From an uncultured Clostridia bacterium (GTDB taxonomy: Bacteria > Bacillota > Clostridia > Christensenellales > Borkfalkiaceae), in NCBI GenBank assembly GCA_900557285.1, contig USSJ01000084.1, forward strand, positions 1-5,972: a stretch of 5,972 bases of DNA. The letters are read 5' to 3'. The position numbers and the translations under genes were made by a program. This document shows positions 1-5,972 of this stretch, piece by piece. The notes below the pieces were generated by a model that saw nothing but the letters and a program-made list of their open reading frames with translations, was not told the origin of the DNA and did no database searches. The stretch's first letter is position 1; every line of letters starts with the position of its first letter.

Positions 1-118
1 GCATATATTGTGCGGAAAAAGGTATTGCGATATGACCGGGAATAACATAAATCATCCGAACGATTTTTTGGCGCGGTGTTATGCGATGCGTATTTTAGAA
101 CTTTTTGACGAGGAATAA
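1..118 (+). CDS. SGNH/GDSL-type hydrolase, C-terminal end only (5' truncated by window)
   Basis: This is the last 38 codons of a gene entering from the left; the first complete codon is at base 2 and the stop is TAA 116-118. The peptide contains NNINHPNDF followed by RCYAxRIL. The complete SGNH hydrolase at 4115-5161 ends with the same signature in the same place; aligned on it, 19 of about 35 residues are identical. By that homology His (codon 53-55) is the catalytic histidine of block V of the SGNH fold. Family members are carbohydrate esterases or lipases that remove acyl groups through a Ser-His centre. The nucleophile and oxyanion-hole blocks lie outside the window. Only two bases separate its stop from the next start, so the two genes are almost certainly co-transcribed. 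The paralogy is well supported; the substrate is unknown. Confidence 0.85.
   Translation, partial: HILCGKRYCDMTGNNINHPNDFLARCYAMRILELFDEE
110..115 (+). promoter_or_regulatory. Ribosome binding site for the URO-D-like gene
   Basis: GAGGAA sits 5 bases before ATG 121 and lies inside the last codons of the preceding gene. It supports the ATG 121 start. With only two bases between stop and start, translational coupling with the upstream SGNH gene is likely. Confidence 0.7.
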
Positions 119-120
119 AA

Positions 121-1134
121 ATGAAAGCGAATGAAAGATTTATTTATACATTGAACGGGCAGGAAACGGATCGTATGCCAATGATCGAGAATTCGTTTTG
201 GTGGCATGAAACGATCCGGCGTTGGCACGGAGAAGGGCTTCCGATTTGTAAAAATTATGCGTACGGAATGAAAGACGTGCTTGAAATTCAGGAATATTTC
301 GGGCTGGATCTTCTGGCACATTGGTGGGCAAAACCTTATACAGGCAAGACGCCGTTTGCAAAGACGGTCGGGGCAGGCATGGGCGGAGTAACGATGGAAA
401 AGTATGAAAAGGAATTGCTGCCCACGCTGTATCCCGATCTGAAAATGGACGATGATTTTGTGCGAATGGTAAAAAAGCTGCAATCGGAAGGGAAACTGGT
501 TTTGGAGCTGATCATTAACGGAGCGTTCTGGGAGCCTCGGGAATATATGGGGATAGAACCGCATCTGTACAGTTTTTATGATAATGCGGAACTGTATCAC
601 CGTATGGTGGCAGACATGTTGCGCTGGCAAAAAAAGACGGTTGCCTACGCATTGGAAACGCTTCCTTTCGACTATGTAACGATTGCGGAGGACATGAGTT
701 ACAATAATGGGCCGATGGTCGGGGAAGAGATGTTTGAAGAATTTATTGCGCCGTATTACAAAGAAATAGTTCCGTTATGCAAAGAAGCCGGCTTGAAAGT
801 GCTTGTAGACAGCGACGGAAATATTACCGAACCGATCAAATGGTTTAACCGATACGGAGTGGAAGGATATCATCCGCTGGAAGCACAGGCGGGAGTGGAT
901 GTGAACGAATTGCAGAGGAAATTTCCGGAAACTGCATTTATCGGAAATTATAATAAGATGGTTATGGATAAAGGGGAAGCAGCCATGCGGCGTGAATTTG
1001 AGCGTTTGCTGCCTTGTATCAGGCGGGGACGGTATGTATTGTCGGTCGATCATCAGACGCCGCCCTCCGTCAGTCTGGAAGATTATCGAGTGTACATAAA
1101 ATTGCTCAAAGAGTTTGCGTGGAGAAAAAATTAA
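121..1134 (+). CDS. Uroporphyrinogen decarboxylase (URO-D) family protein, non-HemE subgroup
   Basis: This 337-residue protein has the URO-D/MtaA superfamily layout. The N-terminus NERFIYTLNGQETDRMP matches the usual 'NERFLxALxGxxxDRxP' opening of the fold. The segment IAEDM (188-192) followed by a GPMVGEEMFEEFIAPYYKEI stretch (197-216) is the typical barrel core, and the C-terminus carries SVDHQTPP (308-315). True HemE needs an N-terminal MRQAGRYxPEY-type motif, which is absent, so heme synthesis is unlikely. In MtaA/CmuA-type corrinoid methyltransferases zinc is bound by an HxC pair and a later Cys. Here the HxC position reads DSDG (Asp230, Asp232) and the later Cys position reads DH (310-311). 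The protein may therefore use a different metal site or none. From memory, DSDGN, PLExxAGxD and DHxxPP recur in a URO-D-like subgroup found in glycan loci of gut anaerobes, whose reaction I do not know. There is no signal peptide, so it should be cytoplasmic. Start chosen from the RBS at 110-115. Confidence 0.88.
   Translation: MKANERFIYTLNGQETDRMPMIENSFWWHETIRRWHGEGLPICKNYAYGMKDVLEIQEYFGLDLLAHWWAKPYTGKTPFAKTVGAGMGGVTMEKYEKELLPTLYPDLKMDDDFVRMVKKLQSEGKLVLELIINGAFWEPREYMGIEPHLYSFYDNAELYHRMVADMLRWQKKTVAYALETLPFDYVTIAEDMSYNNGPMVGEEMFEEFIAPYYKEIVPLCKEAGLKVLVDSDGNITEPIKWFNRYGVEGYHPLEAQAGVDVNELQRKFPETAFIGNYNKMVMDKGEAAMRREFERLLPCIRRGRYVLSVDHQTPPSVSLEDYRVYIKLLKEFAWRKN
1108..1113 (+). promoter_or_regulatory. 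Candidate ribosome binding site favouring GTG 1119 as start of the alpha/beta hydrolase
   Basis: AAAGAG lies 5 bases before GTG 1119, inside the 3' end of the URO-D-like gene. The alternative ATG 1140 has only a GGAG at 1121-1124, fifteen bases away, which is a poor spacing. This weakly favours the GTG start. Confidence 0.4.
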
Positions 1135-1886
1135 AAGATATGTTGCAGAATCTGGATCAGTGTATTGAAACCGAATATAAAGGATGCCGCTGTTTTTCTT
1201 TTTCGGCGGAGGATCATGCGGCGGTGCTGATCGTGCCTGAAAATTACAGAACGGATCTGCCTTTTGTGTGGCGGACGGAATTTCTTGGCGCATTTGATGC
1301 GGCAGACAGGGCAATGCTGGAAAAGGGATATATTCTTGTTTATTATAAGATCAGCAATCTGTACGGTTCGCCTGCCGCAGTGGGACGTATGAAGCGTTTT
1401 TATGATACCGTTACACAAAAATTTGCACTGAATGCGAAAACAATTTTGTTCGGGTTCAGTCGTGGCGGGCTTTATGCGGTGAATTTTGCCGCAGCATTTC
1501 CCAAGCTGATTGCGGCGCTGTATCTGGATGCGCCGGTACTGGATATCAGGACGTGGCCTTGCGGGGTGGCAGGGTATGAGAGGGAAAGAAAGGAATGCCT
1601 GGCGGAGTACGGGATAGAAAATGAAAGATCGGTCTTACCGCACATGCTTGCGCTGGAAAAGGCGGAGCTATTGGCTGTGCAGAGTATACCGGTCGTGATC
1701 GTTGCGGGGAGGAAGGACAGCGTTGTCCCGATAGAAAAGAACAGTGATCCGTTTGTCAGAAGATTCAGGGCTGCAGGCGGCAATATACTGTACATAGAGA
1801 AAAAAGACTGCGACCATCATCCGCATTCGTTGGAAGAGCCTGGCCCGATCGTTGAATTTTTGCAGAAATTTGCCATAGGAAGATAA
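1119..1886 (+). CDS. Alpha/beta hydrolase, probable carbohydrate (acyl) esterase
   Basis: With the GTG start the protein has 255 residues; ATG 1140 would give 248. It is a minimal alpha/beta hydrolase. The nucleophile elbow is GFSRGG with Ser114, preceded by the KTILF strand. The acid is probably Asp200 in VIVAGRKDSVVP. The catalytic His lies in DHHPHSLEEP (most likely His233 or His234). The HHPHSL ending followed by PIVEFL is familiar from putative acetyl-esterases and prolyl-oligopeptidase-like esterases of polysaccharide-degradation loci. No signal peptide or membrane segment is seen, so it should act on imported substrate in the cytoplasm. It overlaps the URO-D-like gene by 16 bases if GTG is used and ends 5 bases before the DUF6259 gene, so it is mid-operon. 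An open frame extends back to ATG 1014, but that part lies inside the upstream gene and has no family features. Substrate not determinable; hydrolase fold secure. Confidence 0.85.
   Translation: MEKKLKDMLQNLDQCIETEYKGCRCFSFSAEDHAAVLIVPENYRTDLPFVWRTEFLGAFDAADRAMLEKGYILVYYKISNLYGSPAAVGRMKRFYDTVTQKFALNAKTILFGFSRGGLYAVNFAAAFPKLIAALYLDAPVLDIRTWPCGVAGYERERKECLAEYGIENERSVLPHMLALEKAELLAVQSIPVVIVAGRKDSVVPIEKNSDPFVRRFRAAGGNILYIEKKDCDHHPHSLEEPGPIVEFLQKFAIGR
1877..1883 (+). promoter_or_regulatory. Ribosome binding site for the DUF6259 gene
   Basis: AGGAAGA stands 8 bases before ATG 1892 and overlaps the last codons of the alpha/beta hydrolase gene. It fixes the start of the large protein. Confidence 0.65.
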
Positions 1887-1891
1887 TTATT

Positions 1892-4087
1892 ATGAAAATT
1901 AAAAATAAATTCTACAGTATGGAATTATCCGATACGGACGGAAGGATCCTGTCTTTTTGCGATGCGGCGGGGGAAGAGCTGATCTATAAGGCAAGTACGG
2001 GATCGTTGTTTCGGCTTTATTTGCTGGACGAACAGAATAAGAGATTCTGTCTGGACGGCACGGGCGCGGAATTTTCGGTGAATCGAGAGAATGGCAAGAT
2101 CGTATTGAACTATGCAAAGATCGGCGGAAGGGAGCTGTCCGTACAGGTCATCGTGCGGTACGATAAAACGGCTTTGACCTGTTGGAGGTTCTCTTTGAAG
2201 AACGGTGAGTCTTGTCTGATTTACAAAGTGGATTTTCCCGAAGTGATCGTGCCGAACGATCTCGGTTCGGGAGCGGAAGGGGCAAAACTATTCTGGCCGA
2301 TAACAGAAGGTGTGGTCATTGACGATGTTGAGATCCGTGAACATTGCGGTTTGCGATACAACGGGAGCGATTTTCCTGCGACCGGTTGGGAAGGACGGTA
2401 TCCGGGAGCGTGCCAGATGCAGTTTATGGCGTATTATCGAGCAAACAGCGGATTGTATCTTGCGGCGCATGATGCGGAATGTAATGTAAAGAAGATCGAT
2501 TTCAGGAAACAGGAAGGCGGTTTGCGTTTGGAATTCGGATATTACCTGGGAACGGACGATACATCGGATTTTGAAAGCAACTATGATATGGTTTTGGGCG
2601 TATTCAGGGGGGACTGGTATGATGCCGCTGAAATTTACAGACAGTGGCTGGAAACGACGGATATCATCCGTATTCCGAAGCTGAAAGAAGAAACAGATCT
2701 TCCTGACTGGTGGGAAAAATCACCGATCGTGGTCGTTTATCCGGTACGCGGAGAGGGTGCCGATTCCAAAGAGATCACGACTTCCGAATATTATCCTTAC
2801 ACAAAAGCAACGGAATATATAAAGCGGCTGCATGAAGAATTTGATGCGCCGATGATGCCGTTGCTGTGTCACTGGGAGGGAACGGCGCCTTGGGCCCCGC
2901 CGTATGTATGGCCGCCTTACGGAGATAAAGACAATTTTAATGAATACGTGGCACAGTTGCATCGGAACGGAGATTATATCGGCATATATTGCAGCGGGAT
3001 CGCCTGGACGCAGTACAGCGGCATCGATAAAAATTATAACCGGGAAAAAGATTTTGAGGAAAATCATCTGGAAGAAATCATGCAGGTGGATGCGGATCAG
3101 ATTTTGCGCCCTGCTATGATCTGCGGACTTCCGATCAAGTACGGTTACGATATGTGCCCTGCGTGCGAAAAGACGAAACAGATAGCAGTCGGTGAGCTGG
3201 AAAAGATCGTTTCGGAAAGCGATGTCGATTATGTACAGTTTTTCGATCAGAATCTGGGCGGTGCGACGTATCCGTGTTATTCGGTTCGGCACGGGCATCC
3301 GCGCTGTCCCGGAAAGTGGCAGAATGAAGCTATGAAAGAGATTTTTGCCCGTATGCGCGGTGTACTGAAAAAATACGGGAAGCAGGACAAGGTTCTGATC
3401 GGTTGTGAAGCGGATGCGGCGGAATGTTTTATAAATGATCTGCGTTTCAACGATTCCAGGCACAACATCGGCTATTTTATCGGCACGCCCGTTTCTGCAT
3501 ACAATTTTCTTTTTCATGAATATGTGAACAATTTCATGGGAAATCAGAATACTTCCTGGGTCATAACTGATTTCGCAAAATATCCGGACAATCTGTTTTA
3601 TCGGTTTGCGCATTCTTTTTCGCAGGGGGATATGCTGACGGTTGTGCTGAAAGATAAGGGAAAGATCCATTGGGATTGGTGTACCCCGTGGGATGTGGTC
3701 GAGGTCGATCAGGGACAGATCAAAAAATTTATACGGCATCTGAACGATTGGCGCAAATATTTCGGTCACGATTCACTTACCTTCGGAAGAATGGCAAAGC
3801 CGAACGAAGTAGTGTGCGGGAGATATAAGGAAGAGATTTATTATCACGGCATGCATGATTATCCTTCTGTCGTCACGAACAAGTATATCGGCACGGACGG
3901 GAAAAGCGTGCAGTTTCTGATCAACTATTTGGGTGAGCCGCAGGAGATCGGTATACGTCTTCCTGATGACGGTTATGAATGGATCGCGGACTGTCGCGGC
4001 GTCCAAAGACAAAGGGTAAAGACGGAAAATGGCCTGTGTGTTTATACGTTGCCTGCAAGGACTTGCGTGGCAGTACATCAGTTGTAA
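1892..4087 (+). CDS. DUF6259 domain protein, putative TIM-barrel glycoside hydrolase
   Basis: This 731-residue protein has the architecture of a large retaining-type glycosidase. Residues 1-260 form a beta-rich domain with alternating strands. Residues about 270-600 resemble a TIM barrel, and 640-731 form a C-terminal beta domain ending LPARTCVAVHQL. I recognise the central block from DUF6259 proteins: VDYVQFFDQNLGG (445-457), then CYSVRHGHPRCPGKW (462-476). Pfam describes the family as distantly glycosidase-like. Candidate catalytic residues are Asp452 in FFDQN and Glu506 in IGCEAD, each at the end of a predicted strand. HWEG (327-330) and HWDWCTPWD (593-601) could line the sugar site. There is no signal peptide, and 21 cysteines are spread through the chain, including MCPAC at 421-425. 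Both point to a cytoplasmic enzyme acting on imported oligosaccharide or glycoside. It stands in the centre of an esterase-rich operon. The family call is from memory of its motifs; activity and substrate are inferred. Confidence 0.85.
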   Translation: MKIKNKFYSMELSDTDGRILSFCDAAGEELIYKASTGSLFRLYLLDEQNKRFCLDGTGAEFSVNRENGKIVLNYAKIGGRELSVQVIVRYDKTALTCWRFSLKNGESCLIYKVDFPEVIVPNDLGSGAEGAKLFWPITEGVVIDDVEIREHCGLRYNGSDFPATGWEGRYPGACQMQFMAYYRANSGLYLAAHDAECNVKKIDFRKQEGGLRLEFGYYLGTDDTSDFESNYDMVLGVFRGDWYDAAEIYRQWLETTDIIRIPKLKEETDLPDWWEKSPIVVVYPVRGEGADSKEITTSEYYPYTKATEYIKRLHEEFDAPMMPLLCHWEGTAPWAPPYVWPPYGDKDNFNEYVAQLHRNGDYIGIYCSGIAWTQYSGIDKNYNREKDFEENHLEEIMQVDADQILRPAMICGLPIKYGYDMCPACEKTKQIAVGELEKIVSESDVDYVQFFDQNLGGATYPCYSVRHGHPRCPGKWQNEAMKEIFARMRGVLKKYGKQDKVLIGCEADAAECFINDLRFNDSRHNIGYFIGTPVSAYNFLFHEYVNNFMGNQNTSWVITDFAKYPDNLFYRFAHSFSQGDMLTVVLKDKGKIHWDWCTPWDVVEVDQGQIKKFIRHLNDWRKYFGHDSLTFGRMAKPNEVVCGRYKEEIYYHGMHDYPSVVTNKYIGTDGKSVQFLINYLGEPQEIGIRLPDDGYEWIADCRGVQRQRVKTENGLCVYTLPARTCVAVHQL

Positions 4088-4114
4088 AAAATACGGTCAC
4101 GAAGGCGGTGCGGC

Positions 4115-5161
4115 ATGAACGAAAAGATTTTTTGTGATCCCTTTGCAAAAAGCGGAGAGATGGTAAACGAAACCGTTATGCTCATGGAGAAAGCGGGAAA
4201 ATGTTGGGGTGAACTGCTGTTTTCTCCGAAAAAAATAGAGGGCGTTTATAATTCGGCGCGAACGGTTCGTTACCGTGAAGGCGTCGATTATCAAATCGAG
4301 GGCAGGAGGATAACGGTACTGCCGGGATCTTCCATGCCTTATCTGACATGGGAACAGTACAATGGCAGGGATCTCCCCGCACAAATTCTGCAAGATATGC
4401 AGAAATATAATTTCAAAATTGTGTATTCAGACGGGCCTTTTTTGTTTTCGCATCAAATAAGCGTTGATTATGATTACGACGCTTCTGAAGATTTTTTTGC
4501 GGAGCTGGAAGCGCTGCGTCCAGAAAATAAAGCGGAGTTGTTTCCTGCGTTTTCAAAGAAATGCAAAGAGGGCGGACGTATACAAATTTTATGGTACGGT
4601 GACAGTATTTCGGTCGGGCATGATTCCAGCGGCTTTAATCATATCGCTCCTTTTCTTCCGCCGATGGCGGAGTTTGTCAGACAAAAGATAGCGGCGTTTA
4701 CAGGAGCGGAAACGGTGTTGGATAATCAGTCGCTGGCGGGCATGACAAGCGGTTGGGCCGTTGAAAATGCATCGGAGCGTCTTTCAGGCAAAAAACCGGA
4801 TCTTGCGGTGTTTGCTTGGGGAATGAACGATGGTACGGGATGGGTCTCTCCCACGCAGTTTCAGAAAAATATTCTGCAGTTGACAGAATATCTGCCTTGT
4901 TCCGAATTTTTGTTGGTAGGGCCGATGCTCCCGAATGCGGACAGCGGATTCCGCCATTGCCAGCTGGATTATTCGGATGCGCTGTCTGCGTTGGAAAAAG
5001 TATCTGTCGGGTTTGTCGATATGGGGAAGTTTCACCAAAAATTGCTGGAACGAAAAAAGTTTATTGATATTTCATCCAACAATATCAATCATCCGAATGA
5101 TTTTATGATTCGATGTTATGCGTGGCGTATACTCAAAACGTTGGGAATGGCGGGAGATTGA
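4115..5161 (+). CDS. SGNH/GDSL-type hydrolase with N-terminal beta domain, probable carbohydrate esterase
   Basis: This 348-residue protein has two parts. Residues about 15-115 form a beta-rich N-terminal region (a YREGVDYQIEGRRITVLPGS stretch), resembling accessory domains in front of some SGNH esterases. The catalytic domain runs from about 153 to the end and carries the SGNH blocks: YGDSISVG (nucleophile Ser164), LAGMTSGW (Gly209), WGMNDG (Asn238) and NNINHPND (His326). The usual acid three residues before the His is Asn323 instead of Asp; Asp318 or a Ser-His dyad may serve. No signal peptide is present, so the enzyme is probably cytoplasmic and removes acyl groups such as acetate from imported sugars. 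AAGG-like RBS GAAGG is at 4101-4105, nine bases before ATG. It is a paralogue of the gene ending at 118. It lies 27 bases after the DUF6259 gene, in the same reading frame, and one base before the next gene. Fold confident; substrate unknown. Confidence 0.88.
   Translation: MNEKIFCDPFAKSGEMVNETVMLMEKAGKCWGELLFSPKKIEGVYNSARTVRYREGVDYQIEGRRITVLPGSSMPYLTWEQYNGRDLPAQILQDMQKYNFKIVYSDGPFLFSHQISVDYDYDASEDFFAELEALRPENKAELFPAFSKKCKEGGRIQILWYGDSISVGHDSSGFNHIAPFLPPMAEFVRQKIAAFTGAETVLDNQSLAGMTSGWAVENASERLSGKKPDLAVFAWGMNDGTGWVSPTQFQKNILQLTEYLPCSEFLLVGPMLPNADSGFRHCQLDYSDALSALEKVSVGFVDMGKFHQKLLERKKFIDISSNNINHPNDFMIRCYAWRILKTLGMAGD
5152..5156 (+). promoter_or_regulatory. Ribosome binding site for the terminal alpha/beta hydrolase
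   Basis: GGGAG lies 6 bases before ATG 5163 and inside the last codons of the SGNH hydrolase gene. Only one base separates that stop from this start, so coupled translation is likely. Confidence 0.7.
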
Positions 5162-5162
5162 A

Positions 5163-5972
5163 ATGATAGAAGAAAAACTGTTCGATCAGGGGGAAATTGA
5201 ACAATATTACCGCGGCTTTTCCGTGGCAGGGGAAAGAAAAGAAGGTTTGGCTGAAAATATAACTCCTGTTTTTTTTGACAGTGTGCCTTATTGCGGGAAA
5301 CGGACAAGTACATTTGCGTATCTGGCGGTGCCTGAACAAAAAGCGGCGAAAAGGTATCCGGCAATCGTTCTTGTGCATGGCGGAAACGGCAAAGCCGAGC
5401 ATGAATGGGCTTTTGAATGGGCAAAGCACGGATATGTGGCGATAGCGATCGATATCAATGCGCAGATGTACACATCAGCAGGCGGTGATTTTACGGAGAA
5501 CCCATCCGGCGGCCCGAAAGGGTACGGATCGTTCGATCAGATGAACGGCGACCTGAAAGATACATGGGCATATCACAGCACGGCAAATGCGATTCTGGCA
5601 AAAAAGCTTTTAGAAAGTCTGGATTATGTGGATGCAGAAAAGATCGGGATCGCAGGCATCTCGTGGGGCGGATTTATAACATATCTCACGGCGGCCAATT
5701 GCCGCGGTTTTTCATTCTGCAGCGTTTCATATACTTCGGCATTTTTGTATAAAGATCGGAAATGGAAGGAGGAAGGGCTGACTCCGGACAGGATGGGAGA
5801 AAAAAATTCCAATACGTGGGTCGAAAATCTGGACCCCAGCCGCTATATTCCGCAAATACATATCCCGACTCTTCTGATCCGCGGAGCAGATGATATATGT
5901 TTTGATTGCGGATTGTGGAATCGAACGGCGGAACTGTTTGCAATCAGCCCTGTTTTGTCTTTGCACAGTACG
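5163..5972 (+). CDS. Alpha/beta hydrolase, acetylxylan-esterase/dienelactone-hydrolase type (3' truncated by window)
   Basis: The frame is open from ATG 5163 to the window end, giving 270 residues without a stop. It has an alpha/beta hydrolase core: IVLVHGGNGKAEH (oxyanion loop, HGG 72-74), then YVAIAIDINAQ and PSGGPKGYG (114-122). The nucleophile elbow GISWGG has Ser167 and follows the DYVDAEKIGIA strand. The probable acid is Asp243 or Asp244 in LLIRGADDICF. The catalytic His should lie shortly beyond the window, since relatives are roughly 300-350 residues. The arrangement resembles the acetylxylan esterase and dienelactone hydrolase families of polysaccharide loci, so deacylation of a sugar substrate is the likeliest role. 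It is a different subfamily from the shorter hydrolase at 1119-1886: it has a longer N-terminal cap and a tryptophan after the nucleophile. No signal peptide is seen. Start supported by the RBS at 5152-5156. The truncation is a window effect, not evidence of a broken gene. Confidence 0.87.
   Translation, partial: MIEEKLFDQGEIEQYYRGFSVAGERKEGLAENITPVFFDSVPYCGKRTSTFAYLAVPEQKAAKRYPAIVLVHGGNGKAEHEWAFEWAKHGYVAIAIDINAQMYTSAGGDFTENPSGGPKGYGSFDQMNGDLKDTWAYHSTANAILAKKLLESLDYVDAEKIGIAGISWGGFITYLTAANCRGFSFCSVSYTSAFLYKDRKWKEEGLTPDRMGEKNSNTWVENLDPSRYIPQIHIPTLLIRGADDICFDCGLWNRTAELFAISPVLSLHST

Noticed and set aside
79..630. Minus-strand open frame of about 183 codons opposite the URO-D-like gene
   Set aside because: It has low-complexity, basic composition without family features and lies entirely opposite a well-supported gene; it is a shadow frame.
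1014..1118. N-terminal extension of the alpha/beta hydrolase back to ATG 1014
   Set aside because: These codons overlap the conserved SVDHQTPP and C-terminal region of the URO-D-like protein in another frame, and the added residues match nothing in the hydrolase fold.
121..1134. Assignment as hemE (true uroporphyrinogen decarboxylase)
   Set aside because: The MRQAGRYxPEY-type substrate motif is missing and the context is a carbohydrate operon, not heme synthesis.
775..1314. Minus-strand open frame spanning the URO-D/hydrolase junction
   Set aside because: It crosses two supported genes, has no good RBS and no domain-like sequence.
2720..3769. Long open frame (about 349 codons) on the minus strand opposite the DUF6259 gene
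   Set aside because: The translation has no recognisable motif and is full of Arg, His and Ile from reading codons backwards. The + strand gene there is clearly coding.
4088..4114. The 27-base gap as a possible terminator or promoter
   Set aside because: There is no inverted repeat followed by T's and no room for a promoter; it holds only the RBS of the next gene.
5275..5280. TTGACA resembling a -35 promoter box
   Set aside because: It lies inside the last gene's coding region and I see no matching -10 element at 16-18 bases downstream.
5527..5538. Small inverted repeat GATCG-TT-CGATC
   Set aside because: Five-base arms inside a coding region in GATC-rich DNA are expected by chance.

Overview
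The window is a compact, single-strand (+) block of six genes with almost no intergenic DNA. The longest gap is 27 bases and two genes overlap, so there is no stretch of 300 bases without a gene. I see no tRNA, rRNA, CRISPR array, insertion sequence, riboswitch, terminator or convincing promoter. The block therefore reads as the interior of one operon that starts upstream and continues downstream.

Organism: base composition is moderate (mid-40s to high-40s % GC by eye). Recognisable Shine-Dalgarno sites stand before most starts, which argues against Bacteroidota. No protein has a signal peptide, and the proteins are rich in cysteine (21 in the 731-residue protein), as is common for cytoplasmic proteins of strict anaerobes. 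The family mix (DUF6259, a URO-D-like protein, SGNH and alpha/beta esterases) is typical of carbohydrate loci of anaerobic gut bacteria. Clostridia-type Bacillota fits best and Lentisphaerota/Verrucomicrobiota is possible. No phylogenetic marker is present, so this is inference.

Layout: (1) 1-118, the last 38 codons of an SGNH/GDSL-type esterase. (2) 121-1134, a uroporphyrinogen-decarboxylase-fold protein that is neither a true HemE nor a standard MtaA-type methyltransferase. (3) about 1119-1886, a small alpha/beta hydrolase. (4) 1892-4087, a 731-residue DUF6259 protein resembling a TIM-barrel glycoside hydrolase. (5) 4115-5161, a two-domain SGNH hydrolase paralogous to gene 1. (6) 5163-5972, an alpha/beta hydrolase of the acetylxylan-esterase/dienelactone-hydrolase type, cut off by the window end.

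How they may work together (inference): four esterase-like enzymes surround one glycosidase-like enzyme and one URO-D-like enzyme, all apparently cytoplasmic. This suggests intracellular breakdown of an imported, heavily acylated glycan fragment or glycoside. The esterases would strip acyl groups, the DUF6259 protein would cleave a glycosidic bond, and the URO-D-like protein would do an unknown step such as demethylation, decarboxylation or another C1/metal-dependent reaction. No transporter, regulator or corrinoid protein is in view, so the substrate cannot be named from this window.
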